64,000 nt of DNA from an uncultured Clostridia bacterium (GCA_947624375.1 CANQKD010000005.1:60122-124121), one strand, 5' to 3'; positions 24,660 to 34,098 are shown, counted from the stretch's first letter. Notes: generated from the sequence alone by a model not told the origin. Numbers and translations are program-made.

Positions 24660-24917
24660 TCTTGCATCTTGCCCTATTAGAAGATAGAAGTTAGAGGTTA
24701 GAGGTTAGAAACGGTTTTTAAAGCTTTGTGGCAGTTCTTCATACCTGCTGTTTAGATAGAAGCAAGAGGCAAGACGTGTGTTTTGAAAAGTCTGCGCAAA
24801 ACTATAAATAGCAATTTCTTGCTTCTTGCATCTTGCTTCTCGCCGCTGGCAATGCAAGTTTGCGCGAAATTTATAAATACAATTCTACCCTCTTACTTCT
24901 ATCTTCTTACTTCTAGT
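24660..24917. repeat. TTAGAAG/AAGCAAGAGGC nested hairpin
   Basis: The outer left arm TTAGAAGATAGAAGTTAGAGG (24666-24686) is matched by CCTCTTACTTCTATCTTC on the right (24889-24906). The inner arms GAAGCAAGAGGCAAG (24760-24774) and CTTGCTTCTTGCATCTTGCTTC lie around a loop of about 45 bases. It ends about 38 bases before the next gene. Confidence 0.75.
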
Positions 24918-24955
24918 AGTATATATTTACACAACACATTAAAGGAGCTTTGCGA

Positions 24956-25441
24956 ATGAGCAGCGTTAAAAAATACCGCCCGTCGGCTTCGGGACTTGGC
25001 ATAATACGGCTTGTGCTGATAGCCGCGTGCGTGGCGGTGGTTATTCTTTCAAGACGATATTTATCGGCTTATCCTATGATTATGTATCTTGTGATTGGAA
25101 TATTCTGCGCCAGTGCCTTTGCTGTGGGAATGATTATTTTACCGATAGTGTTTGCAAAATCGACTTACACGGTATCTGAAGACGAGATACTGAAAGTTTC
25201 GGGTATGTTTTTTATATCGCGGCAGTATATGAAAACAAGCTGCATACAGTACATCACCACGGTGACTACGCCGCTTTCAAAGCTGACGGGCATGAACTTC
25301 ATAATAGTAAACGCGCTGGGCGGCAGAATGATAATGCTGTTTCTTTCAAAAAAAGATGCGCTGGAAATTTCGGCGACACTCAACAGAACTATACGCCAGC
25401 GGCGAGAGTGGGAAAAGGCAAGGCAGGAGAAAAATGGTTAG
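24956..25441 (+). CDS. bacterial PH-domain membrane protein (YdbS-like)
   Basis: 161 residues from ATG 24956, with AAAGGAG 8 bases upstream. Two hydrophobic helices (about residues 12-30 and 38-60) are followed by a single bPH2 domain (TVSEDEILKVSGMFFISRQYMKTSCIQYITTVTTPLSKLTGMNFIIVNALGG). It overlaps the next gene by 8 bases; small/large bPH2 pairs of this kind correspond to ydbS-ydbT of Bacillus. Their cellular role is not firmly known; a link to envelope stress has been proposed. Confidence 0.85.
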   Translation: MSSVKKYRPSASGLGIIRLVLIAACVAVVILSRRYLSAYPMIMYLVIGIFCASAFAVGMIILPIVFAKSTYTVSEDEILKVSGMFFISRQYMKTSCIQYITTVTTPLSKLTGMNFIIVNALGGRMIMLFLSKKDALEISATLNRTIRQRREWEKARQEKNG

Positions 25442-26900
25442 TATCAAGACGAAGATCGCAGATTTCTTCAAATACAGGCAGCACCCGATACGCATACTCG
25501 GCTACACCACGCGCAGCTTCTGGCTGATAATAATACCGCTGACGAGAAACCTTGTTGCCATGCGGTATGACATCGCGGAGTGGCTTAAAGGTTCGTGGCT
25601 GAGCATACTGACGGTAACGCTTATTTTCGGGTACGCGTTCGTGCGGTGGGCGACTATTTCATACCACATAGAGAAAGACTGCATCATAGCAAAGAGCGGC
25701 TACTTCGGGCTTATGGAGAGCAAAATATACTATGACAGGATAACCTCGGTATCGGCAAGCCAGAGCTTTATTTACCGAATATTCCGCGCGCATAAACTGT
25801 ACTTCAACACAAATTCGGGCTTCAAAAACGGCGTTGACATAACCCTTACCGTAAAGATGAGCGACTACAACAAGCTGTTTGAGATAATAGATCCGCAGAG
25901 CGCAGATTCGGCGAGCTTTACCTACAGACCAAAGCACTCGCAGATGCTGATATTCTCGCTGCTGTTCTCGTCGTCACTTTCGGGTATAATCATATGGAGC
26001 ACATTTTTGATACAGGGCAGCCGCATTGTTGACGCGCAGATACAAGAGCGCATACGAAGCGAGATATTCAACATTACCGAAAGGGTGGAAGCGCTGCTTT
26101 CAAATATACCGCCTATTGCAGTGGCGGTTTCGCTGGCGGCAATTGCAAGCTGGGTGGTGTCGTTTATAGCGATGCTCATGCGGCACTGGTCGTTCAGCGT
26201 GGTGCGGCGCAAAAACAGGGTGGTAATAAAAAGCGGCTTTATAACAAGGCGGTCACACATTCTTGACCGCGAATCTATCGTGTGCGCGGACGTTCAGCAA
26301 AGCCTGCTGATGCGTATTTTCAAGATATGCTCGGTAAGGATAAACTGCAACGGCTACGGCAAAAGCGACCGTGAGACGAACGCTCTGATACCCATTACCA
26401 CGCAGCGAGAGGTGGCGTGTTCTCTGCGGCTGCTGATGCCCGAGCTTAAGATACCCGAGATAACTCTGCGCCCTGGCGTAAAGCGGATAATGTATCACGT
26501 TTTGCCGCCGCTTCTGCTGTGCCTGTTTATACCGATAGGCGGCATGGTCACGCTGTATTATCTGCCGTCGTGGTCGCGGATAATACGCTTTGCTATAGTT
26601 ATTTTTGAAGTGCCCTCGATATGGCTGACCGTAGTAAAACTCGTCAGCGGCTTCACGCTGGGGGCAGGCATAAAAGACGGCTATCTGCGGATAGATCACT
26701 GCCGTTTATACAGCTTTCACACGGTGATAATACCCGTTGAGAACATAAGCAAGGTAACGCTTTATCAGTCGGTGCCGCAGTTTTTCAAGAACAACTGCAA
26801 CATCTGCGTGCAGGGGCAGTCGCTATCGGCGAAGAAGTACAAGGCGAAGAATTTCCCGTATGAAGAAGCGGTAACACTGTACGAACAAATGTACAAATAA
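25434..26900 (+). CDS. multi-PH-domain membrane protein (YdbT-like)
   Basis: 488 residues from ATG 25434, with AGGCAGGAG upstream. It has several hydrophobic helices (about 28-45, 57-75, 190-205, 240-262, 365-385) alternating with three bPH2-like segments (IAKSGYFGLMESKIYYDRITSVSASQS; VIKSGFITRRSHILDRESIVCADVQQS; a third, DGYLRIDHCRLYSFHTVIIPVENISKVTLYQ). It is the large partner of the preceding YdbS-like protein, cotranslated with it, and probably forms a membrane complex with it. Confidence 0.85.
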   Translation: MVSIKTKIADFFKYRQHPIRILGYTTRSFWLIIIPLTRNLVAMRYDIAEWLKGSWLSILTVTLIFGYAFVRWATISYHIEKDCIIAKSGYFGLMESKIYYDRITSVSASQSFIYRIFRAHKLYFNTNSGFKNGVDITLTVKMSDYNKLFEIIDPQSADSASFTYRPKHSQMLIFSLLFSSSLSGIIIWSTFLIQGSRIVDAQIQERIRSEIFNITERVEALLSNIPPIAVAVSLAAIASWVVSFIAMLMRHWSFSVVRRKNRVVIKSGFITRRSHILDRESIVCADVQQSLLMRIFKICSVRINCNGYGKSDRETNALIPITTQREVACSLRLLMPELKIPEITLRPGVKRIMYHVLPPLLLCLFIPIGGMVTLYYLPSWSRIIRFAIVIFEVPSIWLTVVKLVSGFTLGAGIKDGYLRIDHCRLYSFHTVIIPVENISKVTLYQSVPQFFKNNCNICVQGQSLSAKKYKAKNFPYEEAVTLYEQMYK

Positions 26901-26901
26901 A

Positions 26902-26936
26902 ACGCGCCTCCGTTTGGGCGAAAGCGGAGGCGTTAT
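26902..26936. terminator. bidirectional terminator between the PH-domain and XRE genes
   Basis: AACGCGCCTCCG pairs with CGGAGGCGTT around TTTGGGCGAAAG, between convergent genes. Confidence 0.8.
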
Positions 26937-27151
26937 TCATCTTCGGGGATATATTTCAATATGTCGGAAAGGTCGCAGTGGAGATAGTCGCAGATGCGCG
27001 TAAGCACGTCGAGGTCAACGCGCACCAGCTTGTTGTTGCAGTAGGCATTGAGCTGCGTTTGCTGCAAATTGCACGCGCGGCATATTTTGTATTTTGATAC
27101 GTTGTGCTGTGCCCTGTAATCATCTATCGTAATAAGTATTTTGCCTGCCAT
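26933..27151 (-). CDS. small XRE-type helix-turn-helix protein
   Basis: 72 residues forming only a helix-turn-helix: LITIDDYRAQHNVSKYKICRACNLQQTQLNAYCNNK, then VRVDLDVLTRICDYLHCDLSDILKYIPEDE. The ending CDLSDILKYIP is the usual close of HTH_26-type small regulators. A GGAGGTATAAC site precedes the start. It is divergent from the LRR gene and could bind the palindrome at 27277-27294, but that is a guess. Confidence 0.85.
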   Translation of the reverse strand: MAGKILITIDDYRAQHNVSKYKICRACNLQQTQLNAYCNNKLVRVDLDVLTRICDYLHCDLSDILKYIPEDE

Positions 27152-27276
27152 TGTTATACCTCCGATTATATGTAATTATATACATATTATAAAACAGCAT
27201 AGCAAAACGGTGTAGATGTATCTTTAAGCATTGTATAAAGTTACATCTTTTTTGTATATGCGCACGGGTATATAAT

Positions 27277-27294
27277 AAAAGTACAAGTACTTTT
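27277..27294. promoter_or_regulatory. inverted repeat in the LRR gene 5' region
   Basis: AAAAGTAC and GTACTTTT are perfect inverted arms around AA, directly after a TATAAT box (27271-27276) and 18 bases before the LRR start. This is an operator-like position. Confidence 0.5.
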
Positions 27295-27312
27295 ACGAAA
27301 GGCGGAAATTAT

Positions 27313-29517
27313 ATGAAAATGAAAAAAGCGGCTGCGGCATTGTGCGCGGCGGCTCTCTCATTGACGGCTATGTCAGTTACCGCGTTCGCGGCTGATACCG
27401 ACGGGGTGGCTATCAATGAAAAGAATTTTCCTGATGCAAATTTCAGGGAAGTTGTTAAAGAATTTGATACAGATGACAACAATAGTTTATCAACCGAGGA
27501 GATAACAGCAGTCAAAAAAATGTACTGTGACAGCAATAAAATAGCATCACTTGACGGAATAGAATATTTCACTGCGCTTGAAGAACTTCATTGCTATGGC
27601 AACGATCTTACAGATATTGACCTTAGCAGTAATACAGAACTTAAATTATTGGAATGTGACGGTAATAAATTCACATCACTTGATTTGAATAAAAACACCA
27701 AACTAAAAACATTGATCTGTTACAGCAACCCTCTTACCGAGCTTGATATCAGCGGCTGTACAGAGCTTAGTACATTGGTTTGTCGCAACACCTCACTCAC
27801 AGAAATTGATGTAAGCAAAAATTCTTCTCTTGGATATTTAGAATGTTCTGAATGTGATAACCTTGAAAAGATTGATGTTACCACGAATACCGCGCTTGAA
27901 TATCTGAATTGCTACAACAACAATCTCACAGAGCTTGATGTAAGCGGATGTACTGCGCTTACCACTCTGGATTGCAGCAGCAACCAGCTCACAAAGCTTG
28001 ATGTAAGCAAGAATACTGCGCTTGAAGAACTGGGTTGCTCCAGCAACAAACTCACAGAGATTGATGTAAGCAAGAATACTAAGCTTGCACAACTGAGTTG
28101 CTACGTCAACAAGCTCACAGAGCTTGATGTGAGCAAGAATACCGCGCTTACATCTCTGTCTTGCAGCGACAACCAGCTCACAACGCTTGATGTAAGCAAG
28201 AATACTGCGCTTATATCTCTGTCTTGCGAAAACAACGAACTCACCAAACTTAATGTAAGCGGCTGCGAAAAGCTTGAGTATCTGAGCTGCAGTAATAACA
28301 AACTTACAGAGCTTGATGTGAGCAAGAATACTGCGCTTGATTATCTGGATTGCGGCGGCAACCAGCTCACAGAGATTGATGTAAGCAAGAATACTGCGCT
28401 TATAGGACTGGATTGCAGCGGCAACCAGCTCACAGAGATTGATGTAAGCAAGAATACTGCGCTTGAATGGCTGGATTGCTACAACAACAAATTAACAACG
28501 CTTGATCTAAGCAAGAATACTGAGCTTGAAGCGCTGGATTGCTACAACAACAAACTCACAACGCTTGATCTAAGCAAGAATACAAAGCTTACAAATGTAA
28601 GCTGCGACGACAACCAGCTGACCAAACTTGATGTCAGCGGCTGCGGTGAACTTTATAATCTGTATTGCAATAATAACAAACTTACCTCGCTTGATGTCAG
28701 CAAGAATACTGCGCTTGCATATCTGTATTGCATCAGCAATCAACTTACCTCGCTTGATATGAGCGGCTGTAAAGAACTTAAAAACCTTCGCTGCTACAAC
28801 AATAAGCTTGCAGAACTTGATATAAGCGGTAATCCGAATATCATCAAAGTCTATACTGAAGGTGAAGAACTCGAGTATCTGCCGGAAGATGATCTTAAAG
28901 ATGTTCTCGGAAAGTCTTATTTGGGAATCCCATTGGGAGAAAATGAAGAAGAGCCGTTTACTCACTATTACTATTTATATTGGGATAAGGCTACAAAGAT
29001 ATTGACCGAACCAAAACCCGAAGAAAAGCCTGTTACTCTGACCGATGAAAAAACCAAAGTAGCAGTTACCGGCATGCTTGACGGACTTAAACTGAACGTA
29101 AAGCCTGCTGATGTGAAAGATGCAGTTGCGGCTTATGACATTACTCTTACCGATGCCGACAACAAGGTGGTTCAGCCCAGCGGCAAGATTGAAATATCTA
29201 TCCCGTGCGAGACTAAGGGGCTGTACCTCTACCACATAAAGGACGACGGCACAAAAGAATACATAGAGTCGAAGTACGTTGACGGCTGCTATGTGTTCAC
29301 GGTTGATCATCTCTCGGTTTACGCGCTTATGAAAGACAAGCCGGAAGAAAAGCCCGTGACCACGCCCGAGGAGAACAAGCCCGAACAGAAACCCTCAACA
29401 GGCGACACCAAACCTGCTGACGACAGCAACAAGCCGACAGGCTCTGCGGCAGGCATAGCATTTGCTGGCATTGCACTTGCAGGCGCGGCGCTTATGGTTA
29501 GCAAAAAGAGAAAGTAA
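27313..29517 (+). CDS. secreted leucine-rich-repeat surface protein
   Basis: 734 residues. The signal peptide is cleaved after VTAFA (about residue 27). Residues 28-75 contain an EF-hand-like Ca-binding loop, DTDDNNSLSTEE. About 21 tandem 21-residue LRRs follow (about 80-520), consensus LDVSKNTALxxLxCxxNQLTE with one Cys per repeat. Then comes a beta-rich module (about 570-675), a Pro/Glu/Lys linker, and a C-terminal helix GIAFAGIALAGAALMV ending SKKRK. The tail resembles a sortase signal, but instead of LPxTG it reads NKPTGSAAG. It is probably a wall- or membrane-anchored adhesin or binding protein. Confidence 0.9.
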   Translation: MKMKKAAAALCAAALSLTAMSVTAFAADTDGVAINEKNFPDANFREVVKEFDTDDNNSLSTEEITAVKKMYCDSNKIASLDGIEYFTALEELHCYGNDLTDIDLSSNTELKLLECDGNKFTSLDLNKNTKLKTLICYSNPLTELDISGCTELSTLVCRNTSLTEIDVSKNSSLGYLECSECDNLEKIDVTTNTALEYLNCYNNNLTELDVSGCTALTTLDCSSNQLTKLDVSKNTALEELGCSSNKLTEIDVSKNTKLAQLSCYVNKLTELDVSKNTALTSLSCSDNQLTTLDVSKNTALISLSCENNELTKLNVSGCEKLEYLSCSNNKLTELDVSKNTALDYLDCGGNQLTEIDVSKNTALIGLDCSGNQLTEIDVSKNTALEWLDCYNNKLTTLDLSKNTELEALDCYNNKLTTLDLSKNTKLTNVSCDDNQLTKLDVSGCGELYNLYCNNNKLTSLDVSKNTALAYLYCISNQLTSLDMSGCKELKNLRCYNNKLAELDISGNPNIIKVYTEGEELEYLPEDDLKDVLGKSYLGIPLGENEEEPFTHYYYLYWDKATKILTEPKPEEKPVTLTDEKTKVAVTGMLDGLKLNVKPADVKDAVAAYDITLTDADNKVVQPSGKIEISIPCETKGLYLYHIKDDGTKEYIESKYVDGCYVFTVDHLSVYALMKDKPEEKPVTTPEENKPEQKPSTGDTKPADDSNKPTGSAAGIAFAGIALAGAALMVSKKRK

Positions 29518-29530
29518 TTTAACAGTACAA

Positions 29531-29569
29531 AGAATTCCCCTGTTCTGCTAGAACGGGGGAATTTTTTTA
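29531..29569 (+). terminator. terminator of the large LRR gene
   Basis: AATTCCCCTGTTC pairs with GAACGGGGGAATT, followed by a T-run. The preceding 3'-UTR bases are shared with the next LRR gene. Confidence 0.88.
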
Positions 29570-29613
29570 GAGGCAAGATAACGAGAATCAAGAGGCAAGA
29601 AGTTTGGGGCGGT

Positions 29614-29650
29614 GAACAGCTCCGCAGGCTTGCTGCGAAAGCAGCAACAA
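29614..29650. repeat. solo end module of the intergenic element family
   Basis: GAACAGCTCCGCAGGC followed by the hairpin TTGCTGCGAAAGCAGCAA, the same inverted end that closes elements 5, 6 and 8. Here it stands alone with a short AAGAGGCAAG tract, between the two LRR genes. Confidence 0.7.
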
Positions 29651-29665
29651 TATTACAAACAACCG

Positions 29666-29694
29666 TTGACTTTTGCCGATGAAAGGGTTATAAT
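29666..29694 (+). promoter_or_regulatory. promoter of the small LRR gene
   Basis: TTGACT (29666-29671), 17-base spacer, TATAAT (29689-29694). Confidence 0.75.
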
Positions 29695-29731
29695 TATTAA
29701 AGCACATATTATTTTGCGAAAGGCGGATATT

Positions 29732-30505
29732 ATGAATATGAAAAAACTTGCTGCGTGCTTTTGTGCGGCGGCGCTCTCGCTGGCGGTCATGTCGGTTACG
29801 GCATTTGCTGACGGCGGTGTGGCTGTTGATGAAGAGAATTTTCCCGATGAGAAGTTCAGGGCATATGTTTCAGAAAACTGCGACATCGACAAGGACGGCA
29901 GTTTGTCAGGCGATGAGGCTGCTGCGGTCAAAGAAATAAACTGCTCGGCGATGGGTATAGCGTATCTGGACGGGATAGAAAACTTTACCGCTCTTGAAAA
30001 GCTTGATTGCAGTGAAAACAAAGAGCTTATCTGGTTTGACATAAGCAAAAACACGGCTCTGAAAGAGCTTTTCTGCAACGGCTGCGATGTTTCCGAGGTA
30101 AATATCAGCGACAACCAGTATCTTCTGCAAGCGTGCGTGAATGGAGAGATCGAGGAGCACGAAGACTATTACATAAAAAGGCTGCCGTGCGATGACGGCG
30201 ATTACTCGGGCGGCTCGGGATATTACACGCTGTCTTTGAACAAAACAACGGCTATAATGGCTGATACTGCCAAGATCGAAAGCATACGAGGAGAATCATC
30301 GGTGGCTGAGACTACATCGGAGGAGAGTTCAGAGCTTTCGTCGATGCCGGAGTTCACTGTGTCAGATATCTCGATACCTGAAGTTGAAAGCAAAGATGAC
30401 GGCGAAAAGTTCCCGTTGGGTGCGGCGGTAGGTATTGCGGTAGCGGCGGTCGCGGTAGTTGGTGCGGCGATCGCAGGTATTGTGGCGGTAAAGAAAAGAA
30501 AGTAA
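29732..30505 (+). CDS. short paralogue of the LRR surface protein
   Basis: 257 residues from ATG 29732, with AAAGGCGG upstream. The signal peptide ends at VTAFA, as in the neighbour. The EF-hand-like loop DIDKDGSLSGDE is followed by only about three LRR-like repeats (YLDGIENFTALEKLDCSENKELIWFDISKNTALKELFC), then a Ser/Glu-rich stalk and a C-terminal helix (AAVGIAVAAVAVVGAAIAGIVAV) ending KKRK. The promoter-proximal sequence, signal peptide and the 3' UTR after the stop are shared with the large LRR gene, so the pair arose by duplication with loss or gain of repeats. Confidence 0.85.
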   Translation: MNMKKLAACFCAAALSLAVMSVTAFADGGVAVDEENFPDEKFRAYVSENCDIDKDGSLSGDEAAAVKEINCSAMGIAYLDGIENFTALEKLDCSENKELIWFDISKNTALKELFCNGCDVSEVNISDNQYLLQACVNGEIEEHEDYYIKRLPCDDGDYSGGSGYYTLSLNKTTAIMADTAKIESIRGESSVAETTSEESSELSSMPEFTVSDISIPEVESKDDGEKFPLGAAVGIAVAAVAVVGAAIAGIVAVKKRK

Positions 30506-30516
30506 TTTAACAGTAC

Positions 30517-30553
30517 AAAAAATTCCCCTGTTCCTTACGGAGCAGGGGTTCTC
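30517..30553. terminator. bidirectional terminator between LRR and trpB genes
   Basis: AAAAATTCCCCTGTTCC pairs with GGAGCAGGGGTTCT, between convergent genes. Confidence 0.8.
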
Positions 30554-30571
30554 TATTCTATCTTATACTAA

Positions 30572-31954
30572 TTACTTTATCTCGATATTCGGGAGCTTTG
30601 AAAGGCTTGCGGCGATCTCTTCGTCCGTCGGGATATAGTCGCCCATTTCGCCGTCGTTGTACTTCTGATATGCTACCATATCAAAGTAGCCCGTGCCTGT
30701 CAGACCAAACACTATCGTCTTTGCTTCGCCCGTTTCCTTGCACTTTATGGCTTCGTCCATTGCTACCTTGATAGCGTGGCTGCTCTCAGGCGCGGGGAGT
30801 ATGCCCTCGGTGCGTGCAAACTTGGTTGCCGCCTCGAATACTGCGGTCTGCTCAACGCTTCTGGCGCTTATAAGTCCGTCGTCATACAGCTGCGAAACTA
30901 TGCCGCTCATGCCGTGGTATCTAAGTCCTCCTGCGTGGTTTGCAGAGGGTATGAACTCACAGCCGAGGGTGTACATCTTCTGCAGCGGACAAACCTTGCC
31001 TGTATCGCAGAAGTCATAAGCATACTTGCCTCTTGTGAGCGACGGGCATGATGCAGGCTCAACGGCGATTATCTCGTAGTCGTTCTCGCCGCGCAGCTTT
31101 CTGCCCATAAACGGTGAGATAAGTCCGCCGAGGTTAGAACCGCCGCCGGCGCAGCCTATGATTATATCGGGGTCTATGCCGTACTTGTCGCAGGCTGTCA
31201 TTGTTTCAAGACCTATTACAGACTGGTGCAGCAGTACCTGAGAGAGCACCGAGCCTAGCACATAGCGGTAGCCCTCGCGCGATACTGCGGCTTCAACGGC
31301 TTCTGAAATAGCGCAGCCGAGGCTTCCTGTAGTATCGGGAAACTCTTCGAGTATCTTTCTGCCGACCTGTGTTGTATTTGACGGTGACGGTGTTACCTTA
31401 GCGCCGTAGGTACGCATAACTTCACGCCTGAACGGCTTTTGCTCATACGAACATTTTACCATATAGACATCGCAGTCGAGGTCGAGATACGCACACGCCA
31501 TTGAAAGCGCCGTGCCCCACTGACCTGCGCCTGTTTCCGTGGTAACGCCTTTAAGACCCTGTTTTTTTGCATAGTAAGCCTGCGCTATAGCAGAGTTGAG
31601 CTTGTGGCTGCCCGAGGTATTGTTGCCCTCAAACTTATAGTATATCTTCGCAGGTGTGCCGAGCGCTTTTTCAAGGCAGTATGCTCTTACCAGCGGCGAG
31701 GGGCGGTACATCTTGTAAAAGTCGAGTATCTCCTGCGGAATGTCGATATACGGCGTGGTGTCGTCGAGCTCCTGTTTTGCAAGCTCGCGGCAGAACACCT
31801 GCGAAAGCTCGTCTTCGCTCATCGGCTTGCCAGTGCCGGGGTTTACCAGCGGCGAGGGCTTGTTTTTCATATCAGCCCTTACGTTATACCACTGCTTAGG
31901 CATCTCGCTTTCTTCGAGATAGATCTTGTAGGGGATCGTTTTTTCTGTTGACAT
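30572..31954 (-). CDS. trpB: tryptophan synthase beta chain, TrpB2 type
   Basis: 460 residues, longer than canonical TrpB (about 395) as expected for the TrpB2 branch. The PLP lysine is in NNTSGSHKLNSAIAQAYYAK, the glutamate loop in TETGAGQWGTALS, the phosphate-binding glycines in CAGGGSNLGG, and PAPESSHAI and GLTGTGYFDM follow. It converts indole and serine to tryptophan. No trpA or other trp gene is nearby, so it probably salvages indole alone. A Trp T-box lies directly upstream. Confidence 0.95.
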   Translation of the reverse strand: MSTEKTIPYKIYLEESEMPKQWYNVRADMKNKPSPLVNPGTGKPMSEDELSQVFCRELAKQELDDTTPYIDIPQEILDFYKMYRPSPLVRAYCLEKALGTPAKIYYKFEGNNTSGSHKLNSAIAQAYYAKKQGLKGVTTETGAGQWGTALSMACAYLDLDCDVYMVKCSYEQKPFRREVMRTYGAKVTPSPSNTTQVGRKILEEFPDTTGSLGCAISEAVEAAVSREGYRYVLGSVLSQVLLHQSVIGLETMTACDKYGIDPDIIIGCAGGGSNLGGLISPFMGRKLRGENDYEIIAVEPASCPSLTRGKYAYDFCDTGKVCPLQKMYTLGCEFIPSANHAGGLRYHGMSGIVSQLYDDGLISARSVEQTAVFEAATKFARTEGILPAPESSHAIKVAMDEAIKCKETGEAKTIVFGLTGTGYFDMVAYQKYNDGEMGDYIPTDEEIAASLSKLPNIEIK

Positions 31955-31984
31955 AACTATCTTTCCTTTCTGAATTTAGTAAAA

Positions 31985-32236
31985 TAAAAAGTCCCTTGAA
32001 AAGATCAAGGGACAGGAAATACAAACCTGCGGTACCACCCAAGTTGGCGCACAGTGCGCCCATCTCTTAGCCTTGATAACGGCGGCGGCCCGTTGACTGC
32101 TACTTGCCCATGCGGCTTTCGGTCACCCTCGGAAGCCCATTCTCTGCGCGCGCCTGCCGACTTGCACCAACCGTCGGCTCTCTGAAAGACGTATGCAGCA
32201 GTTACTTACACTTCGTCATAGGTTTAAACTATCATA
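31985..32236 (-). promoter_or_regulatory. T-box leader, Trp specifier, controlling trpB
   Basis: The minus strand carries the T-box GGGTGGTACCGC (32029-32040) and a terminator GTCCCTTGA...TCAAGGGAC with a T-run (31986-32013). The stem I distal part is CAGAGAGCCGACGGTTGGTGCAAGTCGGC, with an AACGG...CCGTT stem III. The specifier is TGG (Trp) at 32108-32110, three bases before AGTAG. Uncharged tRNA-Trp should switch on the single trpB2 gene. Confidence 0.9.
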
Positions 32237-32241
32237 TTTAT

Positions 32242-32270
32242 ATTATACTCAAAATTTTTCTATTTGTCAA
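32242..32270 (-). promoter_or_regulatory. trpB promoter
   Basis: Minus-strand TTGACA (32265-32270), 17-base spacer, TATAAT (32242-32247). Confidence 0.85.
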
Positions 32271-32325
32271 GAACAAAGGGGCAGTTCATAATATGTTTAC
32301 AATTTAATGGTCGCTTTATATATAA

Positions 32326-33416
32326 TGCGCTTACGCGCAAGCCTGCGGAGCCGTTCAACGCCTCACCAAAGTTGCCTTACCAAAACGGAAAAGTTTTCGG
32401 TCAAGCCTTTTTCAAAAGGCTTGTCAGGGTCGAGGGGTGAAACCCCCGTCGCCGTCCGCAGACGGCGAAAGCCCCATACGGCAGGCGCTCCGCAAATGGG
32501 TGTAGCGGTCGTAAACGACCGCGGGGGAAGAATTATTTCGCTTTTAGTTTTTGGGGCGAAATAATTCTTCAGGCGTTCCCAACGGGAACGCTACGCCCAT
32601 GCAAGAGAGGGCGTTCCCTTTGAGAAGACCTTTGCTTTCTTGCCTGCACACGCTTGCGTGCGCAATAGCTTTGTAAAAAGTTTGCACTTTACTTGTGATG
32701 GCTTTTTCACATTGTACGGCGTTCTCTGAGAGAACGCGGAAAGAGAGCGTTGCGCTATAACTAGGGGAGGCTCAGCTTTTAGAAGCAAGAAAACTAGAAG
32801 CAAGAGGCAAGAATTTGCTTTTTTCAGTTTAGCACAATTTTTTCAAAACGCTCATCTTGCCTCTTGCCTCTTTCTAAATTGCAGAAATGGTAATCACGCA
32901 CAAACGCCGAAAAGACATTTCTAACCTCTAACCTCTCACTTCTTGCCTCTAGCAGCGGCGCGCACGTTGCGTTTTCGGGGGCTCTGCCCCCGTACCCCCC
33001 GTGACCCTTTTGAAAAAGGGTCAATCGAAAACTTTTATTTTCTTGACAGGAAATTAAAGCTTTGCGCGTTATGAGGCTGCGAACAGCTCCGCAGGCTTGC
33101 GCGTAAGCGCAAACTTTTAAATAGCTATTGCGCACGCAAGCGCGCGCAGGCAAAAGAGCGTTGCGCTACAACAAGGGGAGGCTCTCTCTTGCAGAGCCTC
33201 CCCTCTTGAAAAACAGTTCACCGAACTGTTTTTCAATTCACCCTTTGCGGAGCGCCTGCCGTATGGGGATTTCGCCGTCTGCGGACGGCGACAATGGGCT
33301 TCCGCCCCTTGACCCTGACAAGCCTTTTGAAAAAGGCTTGACCGAAAACTTTTCCGTTTTGGTAAGGCAACTTTGGTGGGGCATTGAACAGCTCCGCAGG
33401 CTTGCGCGTAAGCGCA
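32326..33416. repeat. mosaic intergenic element 5, inverted ends
   Basis: It starts TGCGCTTACGCGCAAGCCTG (32326-32345) and ends AACAGCTCCGCAGGCTTGCGCGTAAGCGCA (about 33387-33416). A second inverted copy of the same end lies internally at 33082-33112, so the element may be two units joined. It contains AAGCCTTTTTCAAAAGGCTT on the left (about 32403-32422) and its mirror on the right (about 33322-33341), CGTTCCCAACGGGAACG, CGTTCTCTGAGAGAACG, CAGTTCACCGAACTG and a TTAGAAG/AAGAGGC hairpin (32770-32955). No gene is supported. Confidence 0.8.
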
Positions 33417-33422
33417 AAAACC

Positions 33423-33959
33423 TTAATAATTCTCCGCGTGAATTTCAAAATAACTCTGCGGATGCGCGCAGACGGGGCATACCTCGGGCGCTTTTGTGCC
33501 TACGATGATGTGTCCGCAGTTGCGGCACTCCCACACCTTGACTTCGCTCTTTTCAAAAACTGCCGCTGTTTCAACGTTCTTCAAAAGTGCGCGGTATCTC
33601 TCCTCGTGAGCCTTCTCGATAGCTGCCACCATTCTGAACTTCTTCGCCAGCTCAGGAAAGCCCTCTTCATCGGCGGTCTTGGCAAAGCCCTCGTACATAT
33701 CCGTCCACTCATAGTTTTCGCCGTCGGCTGCTGCTGCGAGGTTCTCGGCGGTGCTGCCTATGCCTTCAAGCTCTTTGAACCACATTTTGGCGTGCTCTTT
33801 TTCGTTGTCTGCCGTTTTAAGAAACAGTGCGGATATCTGCTCAAAGCCGTCTTTCTTTGCTTTTGAGGCAAAATATGTATACTTGTTTCTTGCCTGAGAT
33901 TCGCCTGCAAAGGCTGCCTCGAGGTTCTTCTCTGTCTGTGTTCCTGCGTATTTGCTCAT
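33423..33959 (-). CDS. rbr: rubrerythrin
   Basis: 178 residues from [13 protein letters not shown], with AAAGGATATGATATT before it. The ferritin-like diiron helices carry [18 protein letters not shown] (ExxR), [13 protein letters not shown] (ExxH) and [15 protein letters not shown] (ExxH). The C-terminal rubredoxin knuckles are [10 protein letters not shown] and CPVCAHPQ. It reduces hydrogen peroxide in anaerobes. A minus-strand TATAAT (34006-34011) gives it its own promoter. Confidence 0.96.
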   Translation of the reverse strand: MSKYAGTQTEKNLEAAFAGESQARNKYTYFASKAKKDGFEQISALFLKTADNEKEHAKMWFKELEGIGSTAENLAAAADGENYEWTDMYEGFAKTADEEGFPELAKKFRMVAAIEKAHEERYRALLKNVETAAVFEKSEVKVWECRNCGHIIVGTKAPEVCPVCAHPQSYFEIHAENY

Positions 33960-34049
33960 AATATCATATCCTTTCATATTTAATACGGTCTGTGACCTTA
34001 CAATTATTATAACATACCCACGGCAATGTTTTCAAGTACAAAAAATAAA

Positions 34050-34088
34050 AAAATATACCGCCGATGAATAAACACCGACGGTATTTTA
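34050..34088 (-). terminator. PFOR terminator
   Basis: On the minus strand ATACCGTCGGTG pairs with CATCGGCGGTAT, followed by ATTTTTTTATTTTT. Confidence 0.85.
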
Positions 34089-34098
34089 AATATTACGC

